DNA of 64,000 nt from Egicoccus sp035462025 (lineage in GTDB: Bacteria > Actinomycetota > Nitriliruptoria > Nitriliruptorales > Nitriliruptoraceae): assembly GCA_035462025.1 (NCBI GenBank), contig DATHUR010000121.1, forward strand, positions 1 through 64,000, in the 5' to 3' direction. The notes under the pieces are model-generated. The model worked only from the letters and a program-made list of their open reading frames with translations, was not told the DNA's origin and made no database searches. Positions 6,439 to 15,045 of the stretch are shown here, piece after piece. Both the position numbers and the translations under genes were made by a program. Position 1 is the first letter of the stretch, and each line of letters opens with the position of its first letter.

Positions 6439-7971
6439 TCAGCTGATCGTCGCACCCGTCGCGTCGTCGACCAGGCCCAGGCCCCGCGCGAACACGCGAC
6501 CGAACCAGTCCGCCAGCCGCTCGAGGTCGGCGAGGTCGAGATGCGGGTCGCCGGCGACGTGGACGGTCACCGACCGGCCGTCGTCGACGGCGTGGACGTC
6601 GTGGACGGCCTGGTCGCGGGCACGGTCGAGGACGTCGGCGAGTTGCAGCAGCGCGAGCAGCCGCTCGGTGCGCTGACGCCGGGGACCGTCGAATCCGGCC
6701 GCGGGCGGGAATCCACGGTCGAGGCCCCGCGCAGCGTGGAAGCGCACGAGGGCGGTCATCACGGCCAGGTCCTGCGGCGAGAAGCCGCGCACCTCGGCAT
6801 GTTCGAGCAGGTAGGCGCCGTGCCGGTGCGACCGCCGCAACGCCAGCGCCTCGCCGATGGTGTGCAGCCGGGCGGCATGCACGAGCAGTTCGCGATCGTC
6901 GTCGCCGAGACCGTGGAGGTCGACGAGTTCGTCGAACAGCAGCCCGGCCAGTGCGGCGACGTGCCCGGGATGGGGGTCACCCGGCACGAACGTGTCGACG
7001 ACGCGCTGGACCTCGCGGTCACGCAGGTGTGCGCCGTCCGGCACCGCGCCCGTCCCGGCCGCGTCCAGGAGCAGGCCCTCGCGCAGGCCGGCGTCGGCGA
7101 TCGTGACGCCCTCGACACCGAGACGTTCGAGGACCTCGACGAGCACGACGGCCGCGACGTGGATGTGGTCGGCCCGGCTCGCCTTCATGCCGGGGACCTC
7201 GAGCCGCCCGTCCTGGTCGAGTTCGACCAGTTCGTCGCGCAGCCGTCGCAGCTCGCTGGTGGCCACCTCGAACTGGTTGGTCACCGACTCGGCGGGCAGC
7301 CACGTGCCGGCCGCCGTCGCCGCGACGCGTGCGAGGGCGCGCACGGTGCCGCCCACGGCCACGACCAGGGCGGGCGCCTGCGCCGCCACCGTCGCGGCCA
7401 GCGGGTCCACCTCGGCGGCGACGACGTCGCCCAGGCGGCGGACGTCGGCGCGCGTGGGCGGGTCGTGTTCGATGACGGTGGTCAGCCGGCTGCTGCCGAG
7501 GGGGGTCGAGGTGGACCAGGCCACGTTGTTGCCGCGCCCGACGGCGAACTCCAGCGACCCGCCGCCGAGGTCGAGCACGAGGACCGGCTCGACGTCGACC
7601 GCGATGGCCGAGCGCACGCCCAGGTAGGACAGGCGCGCCTCCTCGTCGCCGGGCAGGATGCGGACGGCGACGCCGGTGGCCGCCTCGATCGACGCCAGGA
7701 CCTGGCGTCCGTTGCCGGCATCGCGGATGGCCGAGGTCGCGACCGCCGCGACCTCCGTCGCACCGGCGCGACGGCCCAGGTCGGCGAGGTGCCCCGCCGT
7801 GGCCGCCGCTCGCTCGCTCGCGTCCGGCGGGATGTGGCCGTGGCGGGCCACCACGGCGCCGAGGTGGAGCATCTCGCGCTGCCGCATCACCGGCACGACG
7901 CGGCCGTCGGCGACGTCGGCGACCAGCACGTGGAACGAGTTGCTGCCGAGATCGAGCACGCAGGTGCGCAT
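6439..7971 (-). CDS. Ppx/GppA family exopolyphosphatase or (p)ppGpp phosphohydrolase
   Basis: 510 residues. The actin-like ASKHA domain (about 1-300) shows the phosphate-1 loop VLDLGSNSFHVLVADV, SAIRDAGNG, and the phosphate-2 loop VLVLDLGGGSLEFAVG; the C-terminal part (about 310-500) has HD-domain helices (VHAARLHTIGEAL, YLLEHAEVRGFSP). Enzymes of this family release phosphate from the end of polyphosphate chains or from pppGpp. The HD-like C-terminal half is the long (GppA/Ppx) architecture rather than the short mycobacterial Ppx1. Start is ATG 7971, 8 bases after the histidine phosphatase stop. With ppk1 two genes upstream on the same strand, a polyphosphate turnover operon is likely. Confidence 0.92.
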   Translation of the reverse strand: MRTCVLDLGSNSFHVLVADVADGRVVPVMRQREMLHLGAVVARHGHIPPDASERAAATAGHLADLGRRAGATEVAAVATSAIRDAGNGRQVLASIEAATGVAVRILPGDEEARLSYLGVRSAIAVDVEPVLVLDLGGGSLEFAVGRGNNVAWSTSTPLGSSRLTTVIEHDPPTRADVRRLGDVVAAEVDPLAATVAAQAPALVVAVGGTVRALARVAATAAGTWLPAESVTNQFEVATSELRRLRDELVELDQDGRLEVPGMKASRADHIHVAAVVLVEVLERLGVEGVTIADAGLREGLLLDAAGTGAVPDGAHLRDREVQRVVDTFVPGDPHPGHVAALAGLLFDELVDLHGLGDDDRELLVHAARLHTIGEALALRRSHRHGAYLLEHAEVRGFSPQDLAVMTALVRFHAARGLDRGFPPAAGFDGPRRQRTERLLALLQLADVLDRARDQAVHDVHAVDDGRSVTVHVAGDPHLDLADLERLADWFGRVFARGLGLVDDATGATIS

Positions 7972-7979
7972 CGCGGCGC

Positions 7980-8444
7980 CTATGCCGGCGGGGGCAGGTA
8001 GCGGACCGAGGGCAGTCGCGGGTCGCCCTCGGCCACCCAGGTGGCGCCCTTCTGCCAGCGCAGCCCCCCGGCCGCGTCGATGTTCACGCCGCGGAAGTGC
8101 CAGTCCTGCACGACCGACCCGATCACGTCGCCGTGCGTGCACAGCACGGCGTCCTCGCCGCGCAGCCGCGCGAACAGGCGGCGCACCACGTCCAGTGGCG
8201 TGCCTTCGGCGAGGTCGTCGACCTCCTCGACCGGCAGACCGCGCGCGGCGGCGAGTGGTTCGACGCTTTGCACACAGCGGGTGTACGGGCTGGTCAGGAT
8301 CCGCGTGAGCGGCATGTCGGCGTAGGTCTCGATCAGCGCGTGCGCCTGTCGGATGCCGCGCTCGGAGGCGGGTCGTCGCCGGTCGTCGCCGACGAAGGTG
8401 TCCCGGTCGCCGGCGTGGACGTGGCGCAGCAACAGCAGGGGCAC
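7980..8444 (-). CDS. Histidine phosphatase (phosphoglycerate mutase/SixA-like) family protein
   Basis: 154 residues. The N-terminal LLLLRHVHAGDR carries the catalytic R-H (normally RHG; here RHVHAG as in SixA-like short members), TSPYTRCVQSVEPL holds the second arginine, and LCTHGD near residue 103 the second histidine. These residues form the phosphohistidine pocket of the superfamily, so a phosphatase is expected. Placed between ppk1 and the ppx/gppA gene on the minus strand with gaps of 18 and 8 bases, it may act on a polyphosphate-linked or phosphohistidine substrate; that is inference from position only. Confidence 0.87.
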   Translation of the reverse strand: MPLLLLRHVHAGDRDTFVGDDRRRPASERGIRQAHALIETYADMPLTRILTSPYTRCVQSVEPLAAARGLPVEEVDDLAEGTPLDVVRRLFARLRGEDAVLCTHGDVIGSVVQDWHFRGVNIDAAGGLRWQKGATWVAEGDPRLPSVRYLPPPA

Positions 8445-8462
8445 GATCGGGCCTTTCGGTGG

Positions 8463-10595
8463 CTAGTGCAGTCGCTGTCGGGCGCGTTCGCTCAGCGTGG
8501 CGTGCGTGTCGATGCCCTGGTCGCCCTGTACCCGGCGCCACACACTGTCGGGATGCAACTCCCAGGCGAGCACGTCGTCGGCCAGACAGGTCTGCAGGAT
8601 CTCCTCGAGTCGTGCCTGCAGGCCCGGGTCCGTGATCGGCACCAGGGCCTCGACGCGACGGTCGAGGTTGCGCGGCATCCAGTCGCCCGAGCCGATCACG
8701 TAGTCGTAGCCGCGTGCCGGGCTGCCGAAGCGGTAGATGCGCGAGTGTTCGAGGAACCGGCCCACGATCGAACGCACCCGGATGTGCTCGGACATCCCGG
8801 GCACGCCCGGCCGCAGGCAGCACACGCCCCGCACGATCAGGTCGACCCGTGTGCCGGCCTGCGACGCGCCGTAGAGGGCTTCGATCAGGCGCGAGTCGAC
8901 CAGGCTGTTCATCTTGGCCACGATGTGGCCGTCCGCCGCGTCCCGTTCGCGCTCGATCAGTTCGAGCATGCGCGTGCGGAAGGCCACCGGCGAGATGATC
9001 AGCTTGCGGTAGGACGACTGGCGCGAGTACCCGGTCAGCACGTTGAACAACTCGCTCAGGTCCGCGCCGATGTCGGGGTCCGCGGTCAGCAGGCCGAGGT
9101 CCTCGTAGAGCCGGGCGGTCTTGTCGTTGTAGTTGCCGGTGCCGATGTGGGCGTAGCGGCGGACCCGGTCGCCGTCGTCGCGCACGACCAGGCAGACCTT
9201 GGTGTGGGTCTTGAGGCCGACGACCCCGTAGGCCACGTGGACCCCGGCCTCCTCGAGCACGCGGGCCCACTCGATGTTGGCCTCCTCGTCGAAGCGGGCC
9301 TTCAACTCGACCAGTGCCACGACCTGCTTGCCCTCGGCGGCCGCGTCGAGCAGCGCCTGCGAGATCGGACTGCTCGGCCCCGAGGTCCGGTACAGGGTGA
9401 TCTTGATCGCCAGCACCTGCGGATCGGTCGCCGCGGACTCGAGGAAGTGCCGGACCGAGGTCGTGAACGAGTCGTAGGGGTGCTGGACCAGGATGTCGCC
9501 GTCACGCAGCGCCGCGAACAGGTCGGGATGCTCGCCCGACGCCGCGGCCGCCAACCGCGGCTGGGTGATCGAGTGCGCCGGCGGGTACTTGAGGTCGGGG
9601 CGGTCGAGCGCGTGCAGCGCGGACAGGCCGGACAGGTCGATCGGTCCGGGCAGGGAGGTGACGTCGTCGCGCGTGATCTCGAGTTCGCGCAGCAGCAGGT
9701 CGAGGACCGCGTCGGACATGTCCGGTTCGATCTCGAGCCGGACCAGACTGCCGAAGCGGCGCCGGGTCAGTTCGGTCTCGATGGCCAGCAGCAGGTCGTC
9801 GGCCTCGTCCTCCTCGACCTCGAAGTCGGCGTTGCGCGTGACCCGGAAGACGTGGCGTTCGACCACCTCGAGACCGGGGAACAGCCGGTCGAGGTGCGCC
9901 GCGATGACCTGTTCGATCGGGACGAACCGCTCGCCGTCGGGCAGGACCACGAACCGTGGCAGCAGGGGCGGGACCTTGATGCGCGCGAACCGTCGCTCGC
10001 CGTCCTCGGGGTCGCGGACGATGACGGCGAGGTTGAGCGAGAGGTTGGACAGGTACGGGAACGGGTGCGCCGGGTCGACGGCGAGCGGGGTCAGGACGGG
10101 GAAGATCTGCTCGTCGAACACCTGCACGAGGTGGGCACGGTCACCGTCGTCGAGGTCCACCCAGTTCGAGAACCGGATGCCCTCGTCGGCCAGGCGGTGC
10201 ACGATGTCGTCGCCGAACAGGTGCGCGGCCCGCGCGGACAACTCGCTGGCCAACGTGTCGATGACCGCCAACTGGGCGGCGGGGGACATGCCGTCCGCGC
10301 CGGATCCGGTCGCGCCGGCGCTGACCTGTTCGCGCAGGCCGGCGACGCGGACCTGGAAGAACTCGTCGAGGTTCGAGGTGAAGATGGCCAGGAACTGGGC
10401 CCGCTCGAGCAGCGGCAGGTCCGCGTTCTCGGCCAGGGCGAGGACGCGCTCGTCGAACTGCAACCACGACAGTTCCCGGTTGAGATGGCGGATCTCGCCG
10501 TCGGGGCCGACCGGGTGGTGCTCGAGGATCGACCGGGTGTGGCCTGCCGGCCGGGCCGCCAGGTCGGTGTCGGGTTCGTGCACGAGATCGGTCAT
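8463..10595 (-). CDS. ppk1: Polyphosphate kinase 1
   Basis: About 710 residues, the usual length of PPK1, a cytosolic or membrane-associated enzyme that reversibly polymerises the gamma-phosphate of ATP into polyphosphate. Domain order seen: N-terminal helical domain with LNRELSWLQFDERVLALAEN, head domain, then two phospholipase-D-like C domains. YAHIGTGNYND near residue 481 contains the catalytic phospho-histidine (His483 in this numbering); LYRTSG and EHSRIYRFG are further family motifs. I start at ATG 10595 because the conserved domain begins about 30 residues later; a frame to 10673 adds 26 arginine-rich residues. First gene of the minus-strand polyphosphate block. Confidence 0.95.
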   Translation of the reverse strand: MTDLVHEPDTDLAARPAGHTRSILEHHPVGPDGEIRHLNRELSWLQFDERVLALAENADLPLLERAQFLAIFTSNLDEFFQVRVAGLREQVSAGATGSGADGMSPAAQLAVIDTLASELSARAAHLFGDDIVHRLADEGIRFSNWVDLDDGDRAHLVQVFDEQIFPVLTPLAVDPAHPFPYLSNLSLNLAVIVRDPEDGERRFARIKVPPLLPRFVVLPDGERFVPIEQVIAAHLDRLFPGLEVVERHVFRVTRNADFEVEEDEADDLLLAIETELTRRRFGSLVRLEIEPDMSDAVLDLLLRELEITRDDVTSLPGPIDLSGLSALHALDRPDLKYPPAHSITQPRLAAAASGEHPDLFAALRDGDILVQHPYDSFTTSVRHFLESAATDPQVLAIKITLYRTSGPSSPISQALLDAAAEGKQVVALVELKARFDEEANIEWARVLEEAGVHVAYGVVGLKTHTKVCLVVRDDGDRVRRYAHIGTGNYNDKTARLYEDLGLLTADPDIGADLSELFNVLTGYSRQSSYRKLIISPVAFRTRMLELIERERDAADGHIVAKMNSLVDSRLIEALYGASQAGTRVDLIVRGVCCLRPGVPGMSEHIRVRSIVGRFLEHSRIYRFGSPARGYDYVIGSGDWMPRNLDRRVEALVPITDPGLQARLEEILQTCLADDVLAWELHPDSVWRRVQGDQGIDTHATLSERARQRLH

Positions 10596-10670
10596 GGCCA
10601 GGTCCTGCGCCGCTGGCGCCCGCACCGGACGCGGCCCCGAACCTACGCGACGAAGGTGACGGGACGGTGT

Positions 10671-10696
10671 CACGATCGTGGTCGTAGGTCGACCTA
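10671..10696. promoter_or_regulatory. Two palindromes between ppk1 and the ferredoxin gene
   Basis: CACGATCGTG (10671-10680) and TAGGTCGACCTA (10685-10696) are both perfect palindromes, with 14 bases between their centres-of-arms start points, in the divergent spacer of ppk1 and the first ferredoxin. They lie about 75-125 bases before each start, a position compatible with operators. No regulator can be named. Confidence 0.35.
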
Positions 10697-10819
10697 ACTC
10701 GTGGTAGTGGCGTCGCTGGCACTACGGTGCGCACGGCCTCGGTCGACAGGTCCGGTTGTCCCCCTCACGACCGAGGGGTTGAGCACCTAGCGTGCAAGCG
10801 AGTACCCAGGAGGTCCGCG

Positions 10820-11143
10820 TTGACGTACACCATCGCCGAGCCCTGCATCGACGTGAAGGACAAGGCCTGCGTCGAGGAGTGCCCGGTCGACTGCATCTAC
10901 GAGGGGGAGCGGATGCTCTACATCCACCCCGAGGAGTGCATCGACTGCGGCGCCTGCGAGCCGGTCTGCCCGGTCGAGGCCATCTTCTACGAGGATGACG
11001 TCCCCGACGAGTGGCAGCAGTTCACGCCGATCAACGCCGAGTTCTTCAACGACAGCGTGACCGGTCTCGGTTCCCCGGGCGGTGCCGCGACCGTCGGTGC
11101 GGTCGACAAGGACCACCCGACCGTGGCCGGCTGGGACGCCTAG
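10820..11143 (+). CDS. fdxA: 7Fe ferredoxin (3Fe-4S/4Fe-4S), first of a tandem pair
   Basis: 107 residues. Cysteines at 9, 17, 21, 25, 40, 43, 46 and 50 follow the seven-iron pattern of Azotobacter FdI and actinobacterial FdxA: C9, C17 and C50 for the 3Fe-4S cluster, C21, C40, C43 and C46 for 4Fe-4S. The tail (residues 60-107) keeps the EWQQFTPINAEFF segment shared by actinobacterial members. Start is TTG 10820, six bases after a perfect AGGAGG (10808-10813); the longer in-frame upstream part is not ferredoxin-like. An electron carrier for cytosolic oxidoreductases or P450s; specific partners are not shown. Confidence 0.95.
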   Translation: MTYTIAEPCIDVKDKACVEECPVDCIYEGERMLYIHPEECIDCGACEPVCPVEAIFYEDDVPDEWQQFTPINAEFFNDSVTGLGSPGGAATVGAVDKDHPTVAGWDA

Positions 11144-11242
11144 AGCGCTCGCCATTCGGTCGATCCGGGCCCGCGTCGTTAGACTCGGGGCCATTCGTGG
11201 CCCGGTCGCAGGGCCCGGGGTCGACCTCGCGAGGAGAGCCGC

Positions 11243-11578
11243 GTGACCTACGTCATCGCCGAACCGTGCATGGACGTCAAGGACACTGCCTGTGTGCAGG
11301 AGTGCCCGGTCGACTGCATCTACGAGGGCGACCGGATGCTCTACATCCACCCGACCGAGTGCATCGACTGCGGGGCCTGCGAGCCGGCGTGCCCGGTCGA
11401 GGCGATCTTCTACGCCGACGACGTGCCCTCCGAGTGGTCGCAGTTCACCCCGATCAACGCCGAGTACTTCGAGCCCAGCGTGACCGGGCTGGGGGCACCC
11501 GGCGGGGCCAGCAACGTCGGGGCCAGCAAGGTCGATCACCCCAAGATCTCGGCCTACACCATCCCCGACGCGACCTGA
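11243..11578 (+). CDS. 7Fe ferredoxin, second of the tandem pair
   Basis: 111 residues, with all eight cysteines in the same places as the upstream ferredoxin and most of the first 60 residues identical; the last 45 residues differ more (ASNVGASKVDHPKISAY). This is a recent-looking or functionally maintained tandem duplication. GTG 11243 follows GAGGAG by six bases. A TAGACT (-10-like) at 11180-11185 in the 99-base spacer suggests it may have its own promoter, so the two could be expressed under different conditions (inference). Confidence 0.94.
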   Translation: MTYVIAEPCMDVKDTACVQECPVDCIYEGDRMLYIHPTECIDCGACEPACPVEAIFYADDVPSEWSQFTPINAEYFEPSVTGLGAPGGASNVGASKVDHPKISAYTIPDAT

Positions 11579-11640
11579 GCTTCCTCGCGCGCCTCCGGCG
11601 ACGCCCGACCGACGGTGGCGGGCGTCGGACGGCCGATGAC

Positions 11641-12345
11641 GTGACGGTCGACCCGCGCACGCTGGTCGCCGAGCACCTCGAGGCCGGCCGGCCGACCGGC
11701 TGGTTCGAGCCGCTCTATGCCCGGGCCCATCGCGATGCCGGTGCGATCCCGTGGGCCGCGTCGGTGCCGCATCCCTACGTCGTCGACTGGCTCGAGGACC
11801 CGGCCGTCCCACCGCCCGGGCGTCGCGCCGTCGTCGTCGGGTGCGGCCTCGGTGACGACGCGGCCGAGTTGGCCCGCCGGGGCTTCGAGGTCGTGGCCTT
11901 CGACGTCGCCCCCTCGGCCGTCGACTGGGCCCGCGCCCGGTTTCCGCGCGCGCGGGTCGACTGGCGCGTCGTCGACCTGCTCGATCTGCCCGACGACCTC
12001 GTCGGCGGCTTCGATCTCGTCGTCGAGGTGCGCACCGTCCAGTCGCTGCCCGGTGTGGTCCGCGACGCGGCCATGCATGCGGTCGGCCGGCTCACCGCGC
12101 CGGGCGGGGTGGTGCTCGCCGTCACACTGGTCGCCGCCTCGACCGAGGTCGCCCGCGCCTGGCAGGGGCCTCCGTGGGCGCAGGCGCCCAGCGAGTTGGC
12201 CGCCTACCGGGCCGCCGGGCTCGAGCGCGTCGCGCTGGAACACCCCGAGGCGGACGAACACGGCACGATGGAGGTCCGTCTGACCCTGCAGCGTCCGCTC
12301 GGGGGCACGCCGACGGGCGGCGGGCTGCCGATCGTGCCGGGCTGA
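11641..12345 (+). CDS. Class I SAM-dependent methyltransferase
   Basis: 234 residues. A Rossmann methyltransferase core: motif I AVVVGCGLGDDAAELA near residues 60-75, acidic end of beta-2 in VVAFDVAPSAVDWARARF, VDWRVVDLLDLPDD, and post-motif FDLVVEVRTVQSLP. N-terminal PTGWFEPLYARAHRDAGAIPW resembles the thiopurine/halide methyltransferase (TPMT-like) opening, where the WxxxxxxWD-type region binds small substrates, so a small thiol or halide is possible. Start GTG 11641 is 62 bases after the ferredoxin. No partner indicates the substrate. Confidence 0.82.
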   Translation: MTVDPRTLVAEHLEAGRPTGWFEPLYARAHRDAGAIPWAASVPHPYVVDWLEDPAVPPPGRRAVVVGCGLGDDAAELARRGFEVVAFDVAPSAVDWARARFPRARVDWRVVDLLDLPDDLVGGFDLVVEVRTVQSLPGVVRDAAMHAVGRLTAPGGVVLAVTLVAASTEVARAWQGPPWAQAPSELAAYRAAGLERVALEHPEADEHGTMEVRLTLQRPLGGTPTGGGLPIVPG

Positions 12346-12351
12346 GCCGGG

Positions 12352-13050
12352 TCAGACCGGCAGATGGGCGGTCAGGGCCGCGATGTCGGCCTCGAGGCCG
12401 GCGAGCACGGCGTCCGCGTCGGCCGCGCGCAGGCGCCGTTTCGTGCCGGCGTAGGCGCGGGCGGGCAGACCCGCGAGCTCGGCGGCATGGGCGCGGGCCC
12501 TGGTGATGACCTGGTCGGCAGCGGCGACCTCGTCGGCGAACCCGGCGTCGACCGCTGCGGCGGCGTCGATGCGCCGACCCGGCAGGATCAGGTCCTCGAG
12601 CCGGTCCGCCCGCAGGTTGTGGCGGGCCAGCGTGATCCCGAACACGGGCAGTTCGAAGTCGATCTGGGTCTCGGTCAGACCCCACCAACCACCGTCGGCC
12701 GCGACCGCGTGGTCGCACGCCATCGCGAACATGGTGCCGGCGGCGATGGCGTGACCCGTGGCGGCACACACCGTCGGACGGGGATCGGTCCACCACCGCA
12801 TCAGGCAGCGGCCGAACAGCACCAGCAGGTCCTCCACCCCGCCGCGGCCGTTCGCGGCCATCCATTTCACGTTCAGCCCCGCCGTCAGGATGCCGGGCCG
12901 CCCGGCGAGGACGACCGCCCGTGCGTCGGCTTCCTCGTCGAGGGCGGCGATCAATCCCTCGAAGACCTCGGGAACGAGCGCGTTCTTGTCGCCGTCGTCG
13001 AGCGTGACGGTCAGCACGCCCGTGTCGTCGAGAACCCGGCCGATGCCCAT
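12352..13050 (-). CDS. Enoyl-CoA hydratase/isomerase (crotonase) family protein
   Basis: 232 residues, the short end of the crotonase fold. TVTLDDGDKNALVPEVFEGL opens the domain; the first oxyanion-hole strand AVVLAGRPGILTAGLNVKWM and the second, VCAATGHAIAAGTMFAMACDHAVAA, are recognisable. The usual second catalytic Glu segment reads GLTETQIDFELPVFGITL. Such proteins hydrate, isomerise or cleave acyl-CoA in fatty-acid or aromatic degradation; the exact reaction is not deducible. Convergent with the methyltransferase, with 6 bases between stops. Confidence 0.85.
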   Translation of the reverse strand: MGIGRVLDDTGVLTVTLDDGDKNALVPEVFEGLIAALDEEADARAVVLAGRPGILTAGLNVKWMAANGRGGVEDLLVLFGRCLMRWWTDPRPTVCAATGHAIAAGTMFAMACDHAVAADGGWWGLTETQIDFELPVFGITLARHNLRADRLEDLILPGRRIDAAAAVDAGFADEVAAADQVITRARAHAAELAGLPARAYAGTKRRLRAADADAVLAGLEADIAALTAHLPV

Positions 13051-13101
13051 GCACGCTCCAACGTCGTCGCCGTCGGGTGCGATCCTACGACCCGGCGCGG
13101 T

Positions 13102-14607
13102 TCAGACCAGCAGCCGGGCCGGGGCGCGCGAGGCGATCGGTTCGTAGGCGTGCCAGGCCGCCGCCAACCGGCGCGCACCTTCACGCAGCACCGGTTCCGG
13201 CCGGGCGAACACCACCCGCAGGCCGCGGCGGTTGCCCTCGTCGACCGACAGCGAGGGGCCCGGGACCACCGAGACCCCGTGGCGGAGCGCGAGTTCGGCG
13301 AACTCCTCGGCGTTGCCCGACGGCAGCGTGACCCACAGCGACAGTCCGCCGGCGGGTCGGCTCCAGCGCCAGCTCGGCAGATGGTCGGCGAACAGCTGGC
13401 ACAACAGGTCGCGCTGCGGGATCAGTTCCGCGCGACGCTCGTCGAGCACGTCGTCGGCACGCTGCAGCAACCGGTAGGCGAACAGTTGGCTGAGCAGGGG
13501 GGAGCCGAGGTCGGCGACGGTCTTGGTCGCCAGCATGCGCACCGACCAACTCGCCGGCGAGCGCACCCAGCCGATCCGCAGGCCGGCCCAGAACAGCTTG
13601 GCCATGGACCCGATGGTGTGGATCGCGCCCTCACCGTCGGAGTACGCCGCGATCGGCCGGGGCAACGGCGTGCCGTCGAGGTCGATGTCCCCCATGGCGA
13701 GGTCTTCGAGCACGACGATGCCGGTGTCGTCGGCCAGTTCGGCGACCGCCCGCCGCCGCTCCTCGGGCAGCACCACCCCGGTCGGGCTGTGGAAGTGCGG
13801 TGCGAGGTAGATCAACTTCGGCTGGGTCTGGGCGACCAGGTCGGGCAGCAGTTCGGTCCGGGCGCCGTGCTCGTCGACGGGCAGCGGCACCATCCGGGCG
13901 CCGAAGCGGCGGAAGATGTCGAGGGCGCCGGGGAAGGCCGGACTCTCGACCACGACCGTGTCGCCGCGCTGCAGCGTCTGCCGCGCGACCAGCGAGATGC
14001 CCTGGTGCGCGCCGGTGGTGACCACGATCTGGTCCTCGCCCGAGGGCAGACCCGCGGCGGTGAAGCGGCTCGCGACCATCTCGCGCAGCGCCAGCAGGCC
14101 GTGCGGCACGTAGCCGTGGTGGGTGAGCAGTCCGGCGACGTCGGCCGGCGGCATGGTGGTGAGCACCTCGACGACCAGCGGCGAGGCGGTGACCGCGGCG
14201 ACCGTCAGGTCGATCACGTCCTCGTCGACCAGCGGGGTCTCGCCGGGGCCACTGCGCTGGTCGGCCTTGTCCTCGGACAGAAACAGCCGGGCGGTCGCCA
14301 CCGCGTCGACGCCGCCGCGATCCTCGCCCTCGGGCCGGCGTACCCAGGTCCCCGAACCCTGACGGCTCTCGAGCCAACTCTCCGACTTCAGCCGGTCGTA
14401 GGCGGCCACGACGGTGGCACGGCTGACCGACAGCGACTTGGCCAGCACCCGTTCGGGCGGCAGGACGGTCCCGAGCGGGATCTCGCCCCGGTCGACCGCG
14501 CGTTTGAGCCCGTCCGCCAACTGGCGGTACAGCGGACCGTCGCCGCCCAGGGCATCGCGCAGAATGCCGGCCAGATGCGGTCCACTTTCGCGGATTGGCT
14601 CGTCCAA
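13102..14607 (-). CDS. MocR-type transcriptional regulator (GntR winged helix fused to aminotransferase domain)
   Basis: 501 residues. Residues 25-95 are a GntR winged helix (GPLYRQLADGLKRAVDRGEIPLGTVLPPERVLAKSLSVSRATVVAAYDRL split over the domain), joined by a linker to a fold-type I aminotransferase domain from about 130; the PLP lysine lies in SMAKLFWAGLRIGW and the Asp/Asn pocket in LIYLAPHFHSPTGVVLP and VVLEDLAMGDI. MocR regulators bind PLP and sense amino acids, GABA, taurine or PLP itself. The start is read as TTG 14607, inside a TTGGAC repeat cluster (14594-14644) that could be its own operator. The nearest possible target genes are itself and the divergent or upstream deaminase; no PLP-synthesis or GABA gene is next to it. 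Confidence 0.9.
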   Translation of the reverse strand: MDEPIRESGPHLAGILRDALGGDGPLYRQLADGLKRAVDRGEIPLGTVLPPERVLAKSLSVSRATVVAAYDRLKSESWLESRQGSGTWVRRPEGEDRGGVDAVATARLFLSEDKADQRSGPGETPLVDEDVIDLTVAAVTASPLVVEVLTTMPPADVAGLLTHHGYVPHGLLALREMVASRFTAAGLPSGEDQIVVTTGAHQGISLVARQTLQRGDTVVVESPAFPGALDIFRRFGARMVPLPVDEHGARTELLPDLVAQTQPKLIYLAPHFHSPTGVVLPEERRRAVAELADDTGIVVLEDLAMGDIDLDGTPLPRPIAAYSDGEGAIHTIGSMAKLFWAGLRIGWVRSPASWSVRMLATKTVADLGSPLLSQLFAYRLLQRADDVLDERRAELIPQRDLLCQLFADHLPSWRWSRPAGGLSLWVTLPSGNAEEFAELALRHGVSVVPGPSLSVDEGNRRGLRVVFARPEPVLREGARRLAAAWHAYEPIASRAPARLLV

Positions 14608-14644
14608 TAGCAGTCCAATACAGGGGCTTGCACGGGTTGGACTG
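14594..14644. promoter_or_regulatory. Cluster of TTGGAC / GTCCAA boxes at the MocR start
   Basis: GTCCAAT occurs at 14602-14608 and again at 14613-14619, a direct repeat with an 11-base period (one helical turn). CAGTCCAA (14611-14618) is mirrored by TTGGACTG (14637-14644) as a perfect inverted repeat with 18 bases between, and ATTGG (14594) pairs with CCAAT (14604). MocR proteins typically bind such direct repeats upstream of their own gene. The MocR start codon lies inside the cluster. Confidence 0.45.
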
Positions 14645-14965
14645 GAAGATCGGTCGTGGTACGTTACCTCTCACAAGGCCAAAGGGCACGGATCGGTTCT
14701 CCCACCGACCCGGGTTCCAGGCCAACCGGAGTCAACCTTCGCGGCACTCGGGATCGGCGTTCGCACCGGCCCCACCGCGCGGCTCCGCGACAACTGCATA
14801 GTCGTACGCGAGGCGGCACGCTCCCTCTCCATCGCCGCCTACGCGTCACCGCTCGGTCCATGACGGGTTCGCCCCCTCTCCCACCGGCGGCTCTCCCACC
14901 GCCCGGATGCTCCCTTTCTCCCAAGTCAGCGCATCCCCCCGCGAACCCCGAGCCCGAGCCAACGA

Positions 14966-14995
14966 CGTCCCCCCGGTTCTCCCACCGGGGGGACG
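14966..14995. repeat. Perfect 12-bp hairpin
   Basis: CGTCCCCCCGGT (14966-14977) and ACCGGGGGGACG (14984-14995) enclose a six-base loop TCTCCC. It lies downstream of the minus-strand deaminase gene, so it may be a terminator for it or an element of the repeat region; neither side has a run of T. Confidence 0.6.
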
Positions 14996-15045
14996 CTTCG
15001 TTCACGGGTTCTTCGGTTGCGACCGTCCGCTCCGGCCGGGATGAC

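Noticed and set aside
6439..9270. A single 943-residue minus-strand frame
   Set aside because: Only the part from 7971 downwards matches Ppx/GppA; the rest is out of frame in the histidine phosphatase and ppk1.
8097..10697. An 866-residue plus-strand frame
   Set aside because: Antisense to ppk1; composition is typical of high-GC shadow frames.
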